This document shows positions 52,951 to 62,223 of a DNA stretch of 64,000 nt, one piece after another. Numbering within the stretch: the first letter of the stretch is position 1; each line of letters begins with the position of its first letter. The notes below the pieces were generated by a model. That model was not told the DNA's origin. It saw only the letters and a program-made list of their open reading frames with translations, and did not search any database. Origin of the DNA: Sandaracinaceae bacterium (GTDB lineage: Bacteria > Myxococcota_A > Polyangia > Polyangiales > Houyiibacteriaceae); assembly GCA_020633055.1 (NCBI GenBank), contig JACKEJ010000015.1:1-64000 (forward strand), in the 5' to 3' direction. Made by a program: the position numbers and the translations under genes.

Positions 52951-53384
52951 GCGGGCTCGTCTCCTTCGGGCGGCGTCGCCGTCATCGCTTCGAACTGCGC
53001 GCGCTGCTCCTCGACCTCGCGCCGGTCAAGCTCGGCCACGACGTCCTCCTCGCTCGAGCCATAGGCCTCGCGGATGCGTACGACGAGCGCGAGCCCGACG
53101 GCGGTGGTGGCGATGCCGACGACGATGGCGGTCAGCATGAGCACGTGCGGCACGGGGTTGCTGTAGGTGACCAGCGCCTGCGGCGTGCCGTCCTCGAGCA
53201 CGTAGATGGGCGCCGTGCCGTTCAGCACGCGGCCCATGGACACGTAGAGCATGATGACCGACACCTGAAACAGGCTCAGCCCCATGAGCTTCTTCACGTA
53301 GTTGGGCTTGGCGATGACGATGTACAGGCCGACCATCATCAGCACGATGACGGCCCAGTAGTTCCACTGACCCGGCACGCTCAT
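52947..53384 (-). CDS. mrpC: MrpC-like (NuoK-type) subunit
   Basis: A 145-residue protein with three membrane helices of the NuoK/MrpC type (YWAVIVLMMVGLYIVIAK, then VSVIMLYVSMG, and the HVLMLTAIVVGIATTAVGLALVVRI helix). It has an acidic cytoplasmic tail of about 45 residues (SSEEDVVAELDRREVEEQ) longer than in canonical MrpC. ATGA overlap with MrpB and GTGA overlap with MrpD. Confidence 0.9.
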   Translation of the reverse strand: MSVPGQWNYWAVIVLMMVGLYIVIAKPNYVKKLMGLSLFQVSVIMLYVSMGRVLNGTAPIYVLEDGTPQALVTYSNPVPHVLMLTAIVVGIATTAVGLALVVRIREAYGSSEEDVVAELDRREVEEQRAQFEAMTATPPEGDEPA

Positions 53385-54556
53385 GACGGAACCTCGTCGG
53401 GCGCCACGGGTGCGACGGGTGAGAGCTGCGTCACGTCGGCCGCGATGGGCAGACCGTCCACGCTGATGGGGCGCTCCTCGGGCACGAGCGGCACGTCGTC
53501 GGGCGCGACGTCGGTCTCGCAGCGGTCCTCGGCCGTGAGGACCACTTGCGGCAGGAGCGAAGGACGCCGCGTGGCGAAGGTGGCGTAGATGATGATCATC
53601 ACGGCGCTGACCGTGATGCCCACCCCGAGCTCCACGAGGAAGATGCCGTAGTGGTGCCCGTGCGACGGGTGCCCTGGTGTGAACACCCCGTAGGCCAGGA
53701 ACTGCCCACCCAGCAGCATGGCCGCGACACCCACGCCGCCATAGATGAGCAGGCCCACGGCCATGATGCGCTCGAGGCGCTGCGGCTGGACGTGGCGCAC
53801 CAGCTCCTGGGGCCCGAACACGAGCCCGAAGAGGATGAAGGCCGTGGCCAAGATGACTCCCGCCTGAAAGCCGCCACCGGGACCGAAGTCGCCGTGCGCC
53901 TGCACGTAGAACGCGAAGAGCACGATGTAGGGCAGCATGACCTTCGCGACCGTGCGCACCACGGGCATCTCACGGACGTGCGCGTGGCGCTTGCCGAGCC
54001 ACACGGAGGGGCGCTCGGGGGAGTCGTCGGTGCCACTGCGCCGGCTGCCCACGAGGAGGAGCACGCTGGTGCCCGCCACGAACACGACCCCGAGCTCACC
54101 GAAGGTGTCAGAGCCGCGGTAGCTGGCGAGGATGGAGGTGACCATGTTGGGCAGGCCGATCTCCTGCCACGAGTGGTCGATGTAGTAGCGCGCGATGCCG
54201 CCGTGGACGACGGCGTTCGGGTCGCCGAAGGCGGGCATGTCGAACGTGCCGTAGACCAGCGCGCCTCCAGTGAGGACCACCACCAGCAGCGCCGGCCACG
54301 CGATCTTCTTCTCGCGGGCCTCCACGTCTTCGGTGAGCGAGAGGGTCGCCAGCATGAGCACCGTGGAGATGCCCGCGCCGACCGCGGCCTCGGTGAAAGC
54401 CACGTCGACTGCCTCCATGACGGTGAAGAGGCCCGCGCTGACGAGGCTGAAGATGCCCGTGAGCATGGTGGCGGCGAACAGGTTGCGCTGGCGACCGAGC
54501 ACGACGGCCGTGACCAGCAGCAGCACGAAGAGCACCGCGGTGATGGCGGTCTCCAT
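53381..54556 (-). CDS. mrpB: Fused DUF4040-MnhB (MrpB-type) subunit
   Basis: A 391-residue fusion. Residues about 1-75 (ITAVLFVLLLVTAVVLGRQRNLFAA, GAGISTVLMLATLSL) match the DUF4040 domain usually at the C-terminus of MrpA or in MbhD. The C-terminal half (about 205-330: LPYIVLFAFYVQAHGDFGPGGGFQAG, ILFGLVFG, FLVELGVGITVSAVMIII) matches MnhB/MrpB. A middle section with a further helix (ALLVVVLTGGALVYGTFD) looks like MbhE. So one gene carries what is split between MrpA and MrpB elsewhere. ATG 54556 overlaps the MrpG stop (TGATG). Confidence 0.88.
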   Translation of the reverse strand: METAITAVLFVLLLVTAVVLGRQRNLFAATMLTGIFSLVSAGLFTVMEAVDVAFTEAAVGAGISTVLMLATLSLTEDVEAREKKIAWPALLVVVLTGGALVYGTFDMPAFGDPNAVVHGGIARYYIDHSWQEIGLPNMVTSILASYRGSDTFGELGVVFVAGTSVLLLVGSRRSGTDDSPERPSVWLGKRHAHVREMPVVRTVAKVMLPYIVLFAFYVQAHGDFGPGGGFQAGVILATAFILFGLVFGPQELVRHVQPQRLERIMAVGLLIYGGVGVAAMLLGGQFLAYGVFTPGHPSHGHHYGIFLVELGVGITVSAVMIIIYATFATRRPSLLPQVVLTAEDRCETDVAPDDVPLVPEERPISVDGLPIAADVTQLSPVAPVAPDEVPS

Positions 54557-55047
54557 CAGGCCGGCTCCTCGTCCGTGTCGGGCGTCGCGTGAGCGGTCTC
54601 GTCGGCCCCGGCCGAGCCTGATCCGTCCTCGGTTCCGGGCGCCGGCGGCGAGAGCTCCGTCGCGGCCGCGGGAACGATGAGGCCCGAGTCCGCCGTGGCC
54701 AACGTCGGCTCTGGCGGTGGCGGCGGCGCGATGGTCCAGTCCTTCTGGGGGACGTTCTCGATGCGCACACCCTTCGAGTAGGCTGCCTTGGCCAGCGAGT
54801 GCGTGGAGACCGCGCTCGAGACCCAAAGAAACGCCACCAGGATGAGCAGCTTGAACGCGACCAGCGGCTCGGCGAAGCACATCAGGCCCAACAGCAGCGC
54901 TCCTGCACCGGCCGAGTCCGTCATCCCGGAACCATGGCAGCGCGAGTAGAAGTCCGGCAGCCGCACGACGCCGATGCCGCCGATGACGCAGAAGACGGCG
55001 CCCACCACCACGAAGAACGCGCCAATGATCTGCAGGACGTCGCCCAC
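54556..55047 (-). CDS. mrpG: MrpG-like subunit with extended tail
   Basis: A 163-residue protein; start GTG 55047 is preceded by GGAGGACC. Three membrane helices with RLPDFYSRCHGSG in the loop, the hallmark of MrpG/MnhG. The C-terminal tail of about 65 residues is Pro/Ala/acidic (APPPPPEPTL, DGSGSAGADET), absent in canonical MrpG. Overlaps the MrpF stop (TAGTG). Confidence 0.9.
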   Translation of the reverse strand: MGDVLQIIGAFFVVVGAVFCVIGGIGVVRLPDFYSRCHGSGMTDSAGAGALLLGLMCFAEPLVAFKLLILVAFLWVSSAVSTHSLAKAAYSKGVRIENVPQKDWTIAPPPPPEPTLATADSGLIVPAAATELSPPAPGTEDGSGSAGADETAHATPDTDEEPA

Positions 55048-55319
55048 TACGGGTCCTCCATGAAGGAGCCGTACTTGGAGAAGCGCAGCACGGCCAACAC
55101 CCCGACGAAGTTGCACAGCGCGTACACCATGGCCAGGTCCAGCCACTCGGGGCGCCCATAGAGGAAGCCGGTCACGGCGATGAGGAGCACGGTGGACGTG
55201 CCGAACAGGTTGAGCGCGAGGATGCGGTCGTAGGTGGTGGGCCCACGCGCCGCGCGAAAGAGCGCGAGGCACATGGTGATCAGGATGGCCACCGCGGCGA
55301 ACGACATGAGAGCGGTCAC
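55047..55319 (-). CDS. mrpF: MrpF-like subunit
   Basis: A 90-residue protein with three membrane helices. RGPTTYDRILALNLFGTSTVLLIAV is the MrpF/MnhF signature. Start GTG 55319 has GGAGGGG upstream and overlaps the MrpE stop (GTGA); ATG 55307 is a later alternative. In Mrp complexes the F and G subunits help form the cation path. Confidence 0.88.
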   Translation of the reverse strand: MTALMSFAAVAILITMCLALFRAARGPTTYDRILALNLFGTSTVLLIAVTGFLYGRPEWLDLAMVYALCNFVGVLAVLRFSKYGSFMEDP

Positions 55320-55792
55320 AGGCGCCCCTCCACCCACGAGATCTTGCGGTCGATGTCGCCGCTGCCGTCCTCCGACGCCGCCGCCTCCGTGAGCGCGTGG
55401 ACCAAGATGGTGCCGTCACGCACGTCGAGCGAGATGGTGCCGGGGGTGATGGTGATGGTGTTGGCGTGGATCGCGAGCCCCACTGGGGTCCGCTGGCTCG
55501 CGGGCACGCGGATGAGGTGCGGTTGGATACGCAGGCGCGGGCTCAGCACCACGCGCGCCATCTGCAGGTTCGCCATGACGATCTCGCGCACGAGCCACGG
55601 GATGAAGACCAGCACCCGCAGCGTCAGCTCGAAGGGGGCGCCTTCCCGGTCCATCAGGTCCAGCCTCCGCATGATCGCGACGGTGGCCGCCACCGACACA
55701 GCCCCGCAGAGCACGATGAGCGGCTCGAAGTGCCAGGAGAGCAGCACCCACAGCACGCTGAAAGCGACGACGACGACGACGGTCCGGAGCAT
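55316..55792 (-). CDS. mrpE: MrpE-like subunit
   Basis: A 158-residue protein with two to three membrane helices followed by a beta-rich soluble domain (TPVGLAIHANTITITPGTISLDVRDGTILVHAL), the MrpE/MnhE signature. First gene of the nine-gene antiporter operon; no ribosome site of note and no clear promoter in the 62-base gap upstream. Gene order E-F-G-B-C-D reverses the usual A-B-C-D-E-F-G layout in putting E first. Confidence 0.9.
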   Translation of the reverse strand: MLRTVVVVVAFSVLWVLLSWHFEPLIVLCGAVSVAATVAIMRRLDLMDREGAPFELTLRVLVFIPWLVREIVMANLQMARVVLSPRLRIQPHLIRVPASQRTPVGLAIHANTITITPGTISLDVRDGTILVHALTEAAASEDGSGDIDRKISWVEGRL

Positions 55793-55854
55793 GGTGCGCG
55801 CGGAACATAGCAGCTTTCGTGGGGTGCGCCCCCGGCGGCGCAGGCGGTCTCCCC

Positions 55855-56760
55855 TCAGAGGTCGGCGGCGGGCTCGAAGCCGTGCGGCAGCGGCTCGCGC
55901 GCATTGCGCATGAAGGCGGGGATGCCGCCCTGCCCCACCCGGCACGCGAGCACGCCGCCCACGATGGCGCAGGTGGTGTCGCGGTCCCCGAGGGCGCTGA
56001 CGGTCGCCCACATGGCCTCGAGGAAGTCGTCGGGGTGCTGGCACACCAGCCACGTACACAGCGGCACCGTGTCGGCCGCGGTGACCCCGGAGCCGTTGCC
56101 CAGACGCTGGGCGGCGAGGGTGACGCTGCGCTCGCCGAGGGTCTGGCGCGCCTCCTCGATGCCATCCCGCACGATGGAGGCAGGGGTGTGCGAAAGGACG
56201 TGGGCCATGAACGCGCGAGGGTCGAACGCCTCCCCGCGCGTCTGCGTCATGAAGCTGGCAGCCGCCGCCACCGCGATGGCGCCAGCGCGCCCCTCCGGGT
56301 GGGCGTGGGTCACCAGCGCGCTCTGCTCCGCCTCGTGACGGCAACGCGCATCGTCGCCCGCGAAGTACGCGCCGAGTGGTGGTACACGCATGGCCGCCCC
56401 ATTGCCGAAGGAGCCCACCCCGCGAAACAGGGCGCGCCCCGCCTCGCGCCAGTCGTCCCCCGCGCGCAGGCGCTCGAAGAGGCGCTTGGCCCCCGGTCCG
56501 TAGGCGCGCATGGGGTCGTAGCGGCTCAACAGGCGCCGCGCGAGCGCGTCGCCATCCACCGAGCCGAAGTCGCGGAGCACGTCCACCACCGAGAGCGCCG
56601 TCTCCGTGTCGTCCGTGTAGCGCCAGGGCGCGGGAGGCAGCGTGCGCTCGTCGATGGCGCGCTGCAGCGCGTCGTGCGGCATGAAGAAGCGCTCCCCGAA
56701 CGCGTCGCCGACCGAGAGCCCGGCCAGGGCGACCAGCGCCCGCTCGAGGGGCGCCGTCAC
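55855..56760 (-). CDS. ADP-ribosylglycohydrolase family protein
   Basis: A 301-residue DraG/ARH-type enzyme with start GTG 56760. Metal-binding and catalytic blocks are present: YTDDTE (TDDT at 49-52), GSFGNGAAMR (117-126), and ALGDRDTTCAIVGG (GDRDTT at 258-263). Length is typical. It should remove ADP-ribose from protein or nucleic acid. No ADP-ribosyltransferase gene is in the window. It sits between the Mrp operon and the flavoprotein gene, all on the same strand, but gaps are 62 and 78 bases. Confidence 0.9.
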   Translation of the reverse strand: MTAPLERALVALAGLSVGDAFGERFFMPHDALQRAIDERTLPPAPWRYTDDTETALSVVDVLRDFGSVDGDALARRLLSRYDPMRAYGPGAKRLFERLRAGDDWREAGRALFRGVGSFGNGAAMRVPPLGAYFAGDDARCRHEAEQSALVTHAHPEGRAGAIAVAAAASFMTQTRGEAFDPRAFMAHVLSHTPASIVRDGIEEARQTLGERSVTLAAQRLGNGSGVTAADTVPLCTWLVCQHPDDFLEAMWATVSALGDRDTTCAIVGGVLACRVGQGGIPAFMRNAREPLPHGFEPAADL

Positions 56761-56838
56761 GCGGGGACCCCCGAGCCAAGGCGGTGCGCGTTCATGCGTT
56801 GTCAGGATGGCGCCGCGCGTGAAGCGGTGTCAATGGTG

Positions 56839-58464
56839 TCAGGCCGTCGCGATGGTGCGCCCCGCCACACGGCCCGTGAGCACGCAGCCGCCCAGGAACG
56901 TGCCCTCGAGCGAGCCGCGGCCGTGGATGCCACCGCCGCCGAAGCCCGCGGCCTCGCCCGCGGCGTACAGGCCGGGGATGACCGTCCCGTCGGCGCGCAG
57001 GACGCGGCCGCGCAGGTCCGTCTGGATGCCGCCCAGGCTCTTGCGCGCCAGGATGAACGAGCGCACGGCGATGAGCGGGCCAGCTTTGGGGTCCAGGATC
57101 TTCTGGTACTTGCACGTGCGGATCTTGTCGCCGCGGTAGGTGCGGAAGTTCATCAGGTGGCGCAGCTGCTCGTCGTTGAAGAACGAAGGGCCACGGTCGA
57201 TCTGGTCATCGTACGCGCCGATGTCGCGGCGCATGGCCCCGAGGTCCACGCGGTGCCCGTACAGGCCGCGCTCGTTCATCTTGTCCACCAGGGCGGGGAG
57301 AGTCTTGGCCTCGACGAAGTCGTCGGGACACTCCCGCAGCAGGCGGGCGACGAGCTCACGATTGCCGGTGATCAGGTCACGCACCAGCATGGCCTTGTTC
57401 TTCTCGAAGAAGGCCGTCATGTACGAGCAGCCCGAGACGCCCAGCTCGCGGATGGCGATCTTGTAGTTCATCACGATCCACGCGTACTGCCCCGGCTCCT
57501 TGAGCACGCTCTCCACCAAGTGACGCGTGTCCGTGTACGAGACGAGCGGGCGTGGGTTCATGATGCGCTCGCCGTGCGCGTTCATCCACAGACCCGAGCG
57601 CGGCGGCACCAAGCTGAGCCCATCGTCCGGGCGGCTCTTGCGCGGGTGGTGCACCCCGGCCGCGTAGTGCCACTGCTTGTCGAGGTGCGTGACGTTCGCG
57701 CCGTGACGCGCGACCTCGTCGTGCAGCATTCCGTCGCCGTAGATGTGCGCACCGTTGAGGAGCTTCGCCGGCGGCTCGCCCCAGGGCTTGTACCAGTTGT
57801 TGCGCAGCTTGCTCAGGTCCCCGCCGCAGATGCCACCCGAGGCGATGACCACGTGCTCGGCCGTCGCGCGGAAGGTGCGCCCGCGCGAGTCGGTGCCGTG
57901 CAGCCCCGTCGCCTTGCCGTCCTGCACGTCCAGTCCCGAGACGGTGTGCTCGAAGCGCAGCGTGAGGTTGCTGCGGCGTGGGTGTCCCTCGAGGGCTGCC
58001 ACCACACGCGCGATGATCTCGTGCCCCGTGCCCCACGCGATGTGCCAGCGCGGGATGGTGTTCCCGGGCTTGTTCAGGCCCCGCTCGGGCCAGTTCACCA
58101 CGGGCAGGAACTCCACCTTGGCCTTGTCCAAAAAGCGGAAGATGTACTCGTCCGAGTTCTCGCAGTAGAAGCGGGCCCACGCGCGCGGCAGGTCGTCGTC
58201 GGGGCCGAACTCGGCGTAGCTCTCCCAGTCGCTGTACGCCAGCTCCGGGGTGTCGCGGAGTCCGAGCTTGCGCTGGTGCGAGGTGTCGACGAGGTGCACC
58301 CCTCCGAAGGACTCCTTGGCCAGACCGCCGAGCTTGGACGCGACGTCGCGGTCGAGCACCAGCACCTTCAGCCCCTTGTCCAGCAGCTCGTGGGCGGTCA
58401 CGAGGCCTGCGAGGCCACCGCCAGCGATGACGACGTCGGATGCGTAGTTGATCTCTTCGGGCAT
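56839..58464 (-). CDS. FAD-binding dehydrogenase of the COG3573 type
   Basis: A 541-residue flavoprotein. The Rossmann motif VVIAGGGLAG is at about 11-20, the second part LGGLAKESFGGVHLVDT matches the COG3573 predicted oxidoreductases, and the C-terminal FAD block is GLYAAGEAAGFGGGGIHGRGSLEGTFLGG (about 500-525). The fold is shared with fumarate reductase and 3-ketosteroid delta1-dehydrogenase; the substrate is unknown. Predicted cytoplasmic. Divergent from the big surface protein across a 250-base gap (58465-58714). Confidence 0.85.
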   Translation of the reverse strand: MPEEINYASDVVIAGGGLAGLVTAHELLDKGLKVLVLDRDVASKLGGLAKESFGGVHLVDTSHQRKLGLRDTPELAYSDWESYAEFGPDDDLPRAWARFYCENSDEYIFRFLDKAKVEFLPVVNWPERGLNKPGNTIPRWHIAWGTGHEIIARVVAALEGHPRRSNLTLRFEHTVSGLDVQDGKATGLHGTDSRGRTFRATAEHVVIASGGICGGDLSKLRNNWYKPWGEPPAKLLNGAHIYGDGMLHDEVARHGANVTHLDKQWHYAAGVHHPRKSRPDDGLSLVPPRSGLWMNAHGERIMNPRPLVSYTDTRHLVESVLKEPGQYAWIVMNYKIAIRELGVSGCSYMTAFFEKNKAMLVRDLITGNRELVARLLRECPDDFVEAKTLPALVDKMNERGLYGHRVDLGAMRRDIGAYDDQIDRGPSFFNDEQLRHLMNFRTYRGDKIRTCKYQKILDPKAGPLIAVRSFILARKSLGGIQTDLRGRVLRADGTVIPGLYAAGEAAGFGGGGIHGRGSLEGTFLGGCVLTGRVAGRTIATA

Positions 58465-58714
58465 GCACGCTTCTCCCGCGCCGAGGCGCGTCGAATTGAA
58501 CCTGGCGTCACGTCTAGATGGTTCGACCGAGGCTCGTCAAGCGCTGCCGAAAAGTGTTGTGTCGCCCACAACCGACACTGTACAGTCATACAGCAACAAT
58601 GCAGCCACGGTGATGACACGACGCGCATGGGTCACGTTGGTGTCCGCACCAGGCGGCAGACGCGAGACGCACGAACTGGGCTTGGCCACCACCTGCACGT
58701 TGGAGGACTTTGGG

Positions 58715-61700
58715 ATGATGCACAGACGACTAACACTCGCATGGGCGCTGGGAGCCGCGCTCGGCGTGCTCACGCTCGGCAGCTCCGCCAGCGCGCAGTG
58801 CGGCAACGGAGTCATCGACACCGGAATGGGCGAAACCTGCGACGACGGCGGGATGGCGCCGGGCGACGGTTGTTCGGCCGCATGTACGGTGGAGACCGGT
58901 TGGGGCTGCGTGCCCAGCCTCTTCGCGACCGGCGTGAACGACGCGGGCGCGGCGCTGCCCATGGGCGATGTCGATCCCCACTGGACGTGGTCGCAGACCG
59001 ACGACCCCCTGACGGGCGTCCCGGCCATCGCCACGCGCAACGTCGCCTGGCCGATTCATGCGCCCGGACAGTGGGTCGCCCCCTCCGTGAACTTCGGCAA
59101 CGAGCTGACCACCGGCATCAACACCTTCTGGTTCCAGGAAGTGAACATCCCGGCGGCCTTCGCGGGCGCGCTCACGTTCCCGATCGTCGTGTCCTGCGAC
59201 AACATCTGCGAGGTGTTCGTGAACGGCACGTCGTTCGGCGGCCACAACTCGTTCCTCTCGACCAACAGCATCAACATCCCCGCCAGCGCGTTCGTGGCGG
59301 GCGCCAACCTGGTGACGGTACGCCTCGAGGAGGGGATGCCGGGCACGCCGCGCGGCATCCTGATCTACCCCGGCGGCGGCGGCATCCTGAGCCAGTGCAC
59401 GGAGCAGTGCATGATGGACTCCGAATGCGACGACGGGAACGACTGCACGGTGGACACCTGCCTGCTGAACGCGTGCACGAACTCACCGGAGCCGCTGGGC
59501 ACCGCCTGCGGCAGCGGTGGCGCGTGCAATGGCTCACTCATCACCCCCGCATGCGAGACGTGCGTGGACTCGTCGGCGATGGGCATCGACGGGGGCTGCA
59601 ACATGGCGACCCCGCACTGTCGCACGACGGGCAACGGCGCCCCCGCGTGTGAGGCGTGCTTGGACACGGACATGGGCTCGGGCACGGACCTCGGCTGCTT
59701 GGCGGCCAGCCCGTACTGCCTCGCCGGACCGGGTGGCAACCTGTGCGCGGTGTGCATCGGCGACGCGGACTGCGACGACGGCAACCCCTGCACCACCGAC
59801 AGCTGTAGCGGCAACAACTGCCAGAACACCACCGTGGCCGAAGGCGCGACGGGCGACTGCACGGGCGGCGACGTCTGCTCCGGCGCGCCCAGCAACGTGT
59901 GCGTGGCCTGCACGGACAACACGGCGATGGGCACGGACGCCGGGTGCACGGGCGCCGCGCCGCACTGTCGTGAGACGGGCCTCGGCTCGCCGACGTGTGA
60001 GGTCTGCCTCGACACCAGCCTGGGGACCGACCTGGGCTGCAGCTCGGGCGCGCCGTTCTGCGTCGCCGGCCTCGGCGGCAACATGTGCGTCGGCTGCCTC
60101 TCGGCGGCGGACTGCAGCGACGGCAACGACTGCACCGCGGACGTGTGCGCTGCCGGAATCTGCCTCAACCCGGCCATCGGCCCCGGCGCCACCTGCACGG
60201 CCGGCGTCTGCGACGGTGCGGGGGTCTGTGAAGGATGCTTGGACAACGGCGGCGGCACCGACACCGGCTGCACGGCGGCGTCCCCGAACTGCATCGGCGC
60301 GAGCGGCTCGCGCCAGTGCGTCGAGTGTGTGAACGCGGGCGACTGCGACGACAGCGTCGCGTGCACGACGGACGCTTGCGTCACCAACAACTGCGTGAAC
60401 ACGTCGGTCGCCGTCGGCAACGTGGGCGGCTGCACGGGTGGCGACGTGTGCTCCGGTCCCTCCAGCGACATGTGCGTGGCCTGCGCGGACACGGACACGG
60501 GCAACACGGGCACCGACGCGGGCTGCATGGCCGCGGCGCCGTTCTGCGACAGCGTGGGCGGCGTCTCGTGCGAGGTCTGCGTCGACGCAGGCGCGGGCAC
60601 CGACCCCGGCTGCGACGTGGCGACCCCCAACTGCGTCGTCGGCATGGGCGGCGCCAACGAGTGCGTCAGCTGCACGCTGAACACCGACTGCGACGACGGC
60701 AACGAGTGCACGGACGACGTGTGCGGGGCCGGCATGTGCACCAACCCCGCCGTGACCGAGTTCACCACCTGCTCGACGGGCGTCTGCACGGCAGCGTCCA
60801 TGTGCGCCGCGGTGCAGGTGACCATCACCTCGCCGGTGGACCAGAGCGTGTCCAACGACAACATGCCCACCCTGACCGGCACGGGCACGCCGGGCGCGAC
60901 CATCGAGCTCAGCCTCAACGCGGGCGGGCCGCTCACGACGACGGTGGACGCCTCGGGCAACTGGTCGCTGACGCTCTCGTCGCCGCTCGACGACGGGGGC
61001 TACGGCCTGCTCGCGATCATCAACGTCGCCCTGCTCAGCGACACGGACATGGTGAACTTCGCCATCGACACGGTGACCGAGGTGGCCATCGTGTCGCCCG
61101 CGGATGGCACCACGTCGCTCGACTCGACCCCGCTCATCCAGGGCACGGGCGAGCCAGGCGCGACGATCGTCGTCAGCGTCGACGGCACGGCGCTCTCGCC
61201 GGTCACGGTGAACGGCTCCGGCATGTGGATGGTCAACGTTCCGTCCGCGCTCTCGAACGACATCCACACCATCGAGGCGGACGCCACGGACCTGGTTGGG
61301 AACACGGCCTCGACCTCGTCGACCTTCACGGTCGCGGCGGACACGTTCATCTCCATCAGTGAGCCGGACGACGGAATCGTCACCCGCGACAACACGCCGA
61401 CGATCGGCGGCAACGCCCAACCCGGTGCGTCGGTGGTCGTGACCACGCTGGTCGCGGGCACGCCGACCACCATCGGGTCGGCGATCACGGACGGCGCTGG
61501 GTTCTGGTCGTTCGACGTGCTGACCCCGCTACCGGACGCCATGTACATCATCACCGCGACGGCGACCGACCTCTTGAACGCGATGGCTTCGGACTCGTCG
61601 ACGTTCACCGTGGACACCGTGACCGCCGTCACGATCGTCAGCGTCGACCCGCTCACGGGCGTCATCGGCGGCACGGGCGAGCCCGGCGCGACGGTGGTGG

Positions 61701-62047
61701 TCTCCGTGGACGGAACGCAGGTGGGCACGACGCTCGTCGCGGTCGATGGCTCGTGGCAGGTGGACGCGGACTCGCTCAGCGTCGGTCAGCACACCATCAC
61801 CGCGGACGCGACCGACGTCCCCGGCAACACGGCCAGCGACAGCACGACGCTGACGGTCACGCCGAACGATGGCGGCACGCCCGACATGGGGATGTCGCCA
61901 GACGGTGGCGGCGTCGTCACGACGACGGGTGGCGTGTCGGGTGGCGCCCTGTGTGCGACGCAGGCGCCCTCCGGCGCGAGCTGGCCGGGCATCGGCGGGC
62001 TGCTGCTCGTCGGGCTCGCGCTCGTCACGCGTCGTCGCAAGCGCTGA
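58715..62047 (+). CDS. Large cysteine-rich and Ig-like surface protein with MYXO-CTERM-like tail
   Basis: About 1,110 residues. GGAGG lies eight bases before ATG 58715 (58718 also possible). The signal peptide is cleaved after SASA. A DUF4215-like segment (CGNGVIDTGMGETCDDG, then PGDGCSAACTV) opens the mature chain. A beta domain (about 85-230) and roughly 450 residues of repeated Cys-rich units follow, each with CDDGN-CT-D-C patterns and alternating blocks (GTDLGCS, GTDAGCT). From about 702 to 1065 come four bacterial Ig-like repeats (TITSPVDQS, PTLTGTGTPGATI, GGTGEPGATVVVSVDG). The C-terminus has a Gly/Ala linker, one Cys, a hydrophobic helix and RRRKR, like the MYXO-CTERM sorting signal. 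Probably displayed on the cell surface as an adhesin-like stalk. Confidence 0.88.
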   Translation: MMHRRLTLAWALGAALGVLTLGSSASAQCGNGVIDTGMGETCDDGGMAPGDGCSAACTVETGWGCVPSLFATGVNDAGAALPMGDVDPHWTWSQTDDPLTGVPAIATRNVAWPIHAPGQWVAPSVNFGNELTTGINTFWFQEVNIPAAFAGALTFPIVVSCDNICEVFVNGTSFGGHNSFLSTNSINIPASAFVAGANLVTVRLEEGMPGTPRGILIYPGGGGILSQCTEQCMMDSECDDGNDCTVDTCLLNACTNSPEPLGTACGSGGACNGSLITPACETCVDSSAMGIDGGCNMATPHCRTTGNGAPACEACLDTDMGSGTDLGCLAASPYCLAGPGGNLCAVCIGDADCDDGNPCTTDSCSGNNCQNTTVAEGATGDCTGGDVCSGAPSNVCVACTDNTAMGTDAGCTGAAPHCRETGLGSPTCEVCLDTSLGTDLGCSSGAPFCVAGLGGNMCVGCLSAADCSDGNDCTADVCAAGICLNPAIGPGATCTAGVCDGAGVCEGCLDNGGGTDTGCTAASPNCIGASGSRQCVECVNAGDCDDSVACTTDACVTNNCVNTSVAVGNVGGCTGGDVCSGPSSDMCVACADTDTGNTGTDAGCMAAAPFCDSVGGVSCEVCVDAGAGTDPGCDVATPNCVVGMGGANECVSCTLNTDCDDGNECTDDVCGAGMCTNPAVTEFTTCSTGVCTAASMCAAVQVTITSPVDQSVSNDNMPTLTGTGTPGATIELSLNAGGPLTTTVDASGNWSLTLSSPLDDGGYGLLAIINVALLSDTDMVNFAIDTVTEVAIVSPADGTTSLDSTPLIQGTGEPGATIVVSVDGTALSPVTVNGSGMWMVNVPSALSNDIHTIEADATDLVGNTASTSSTFTVAADTFISISEPDDGIVTRDNTPTIGGNAQPGASVVVTTLVAGTPTTIGSAITDGAGFWSFDVLTPLPDAMYIITATATDLLNAMASDSSTFTVDTVTAVTIVSVDPLTGVIGGTGEPGATVVVSVDGTQVGTTLVAVDGSWQVDADSLSVGQHTITADATDVPGNTASDSTTLTVTPNDGGTPDMGMSPDGGGVVTTTGGVSGGALCATQAPSGASWPGIGGLLLVGLALVTRRRKR

Positions 62048-62102
62048 ACGGCGCCACCGGCGCGCGTCGCCGAGGAGGGCATCCTCGCGAACGAACTGAA
62101 CG

Positions 62103-62124
62103 GAGCCGCCCCTCGGGGCGGCTC
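62103..62124 (+). terminator. Intrinsic-type terminator after the surface protein
   Basis: GAGCCGCCCC (62103-62112) and GGGGCGGCTC (62115-62124) are perfect 10-bp arms around a two-base gap, followed by TCTTCGTTC. An outer pair GAACGAA / TTCGTTC could extend the stem. The U-run is weak but the hairpin is very stable. It lies 56 bases after the stop codon. Confidence 0.72.
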
Positions 62125-62223
62125 TCTTCGTTCTGGGTACCCCCGTGGCGGGCTTGACGGCCGCGTGGGCGGGACAACACTGCGCGGCGCTCGGCACGCA
62201 CGTACGGCGAGCCACAGGAGCCC

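Noticed and set aside
56839..58464. Annotation as 3-ketosteroid delta1-dehydrogenase
   Set aside because: The fold is shared, but the N-terminal and C-terminal blocks match the broader COG3573 group; no steroid-degradation genes are adjacent.
55819..59652. An open frame of about 1,270 codons on the plus strand across the ADP-ribosylglycohydrolase, flavoprotein and surface protein genes
   Set aside because: It runs antisense through two recognisable enzymes and out of frame through the third; composition is that of a shadow frame.
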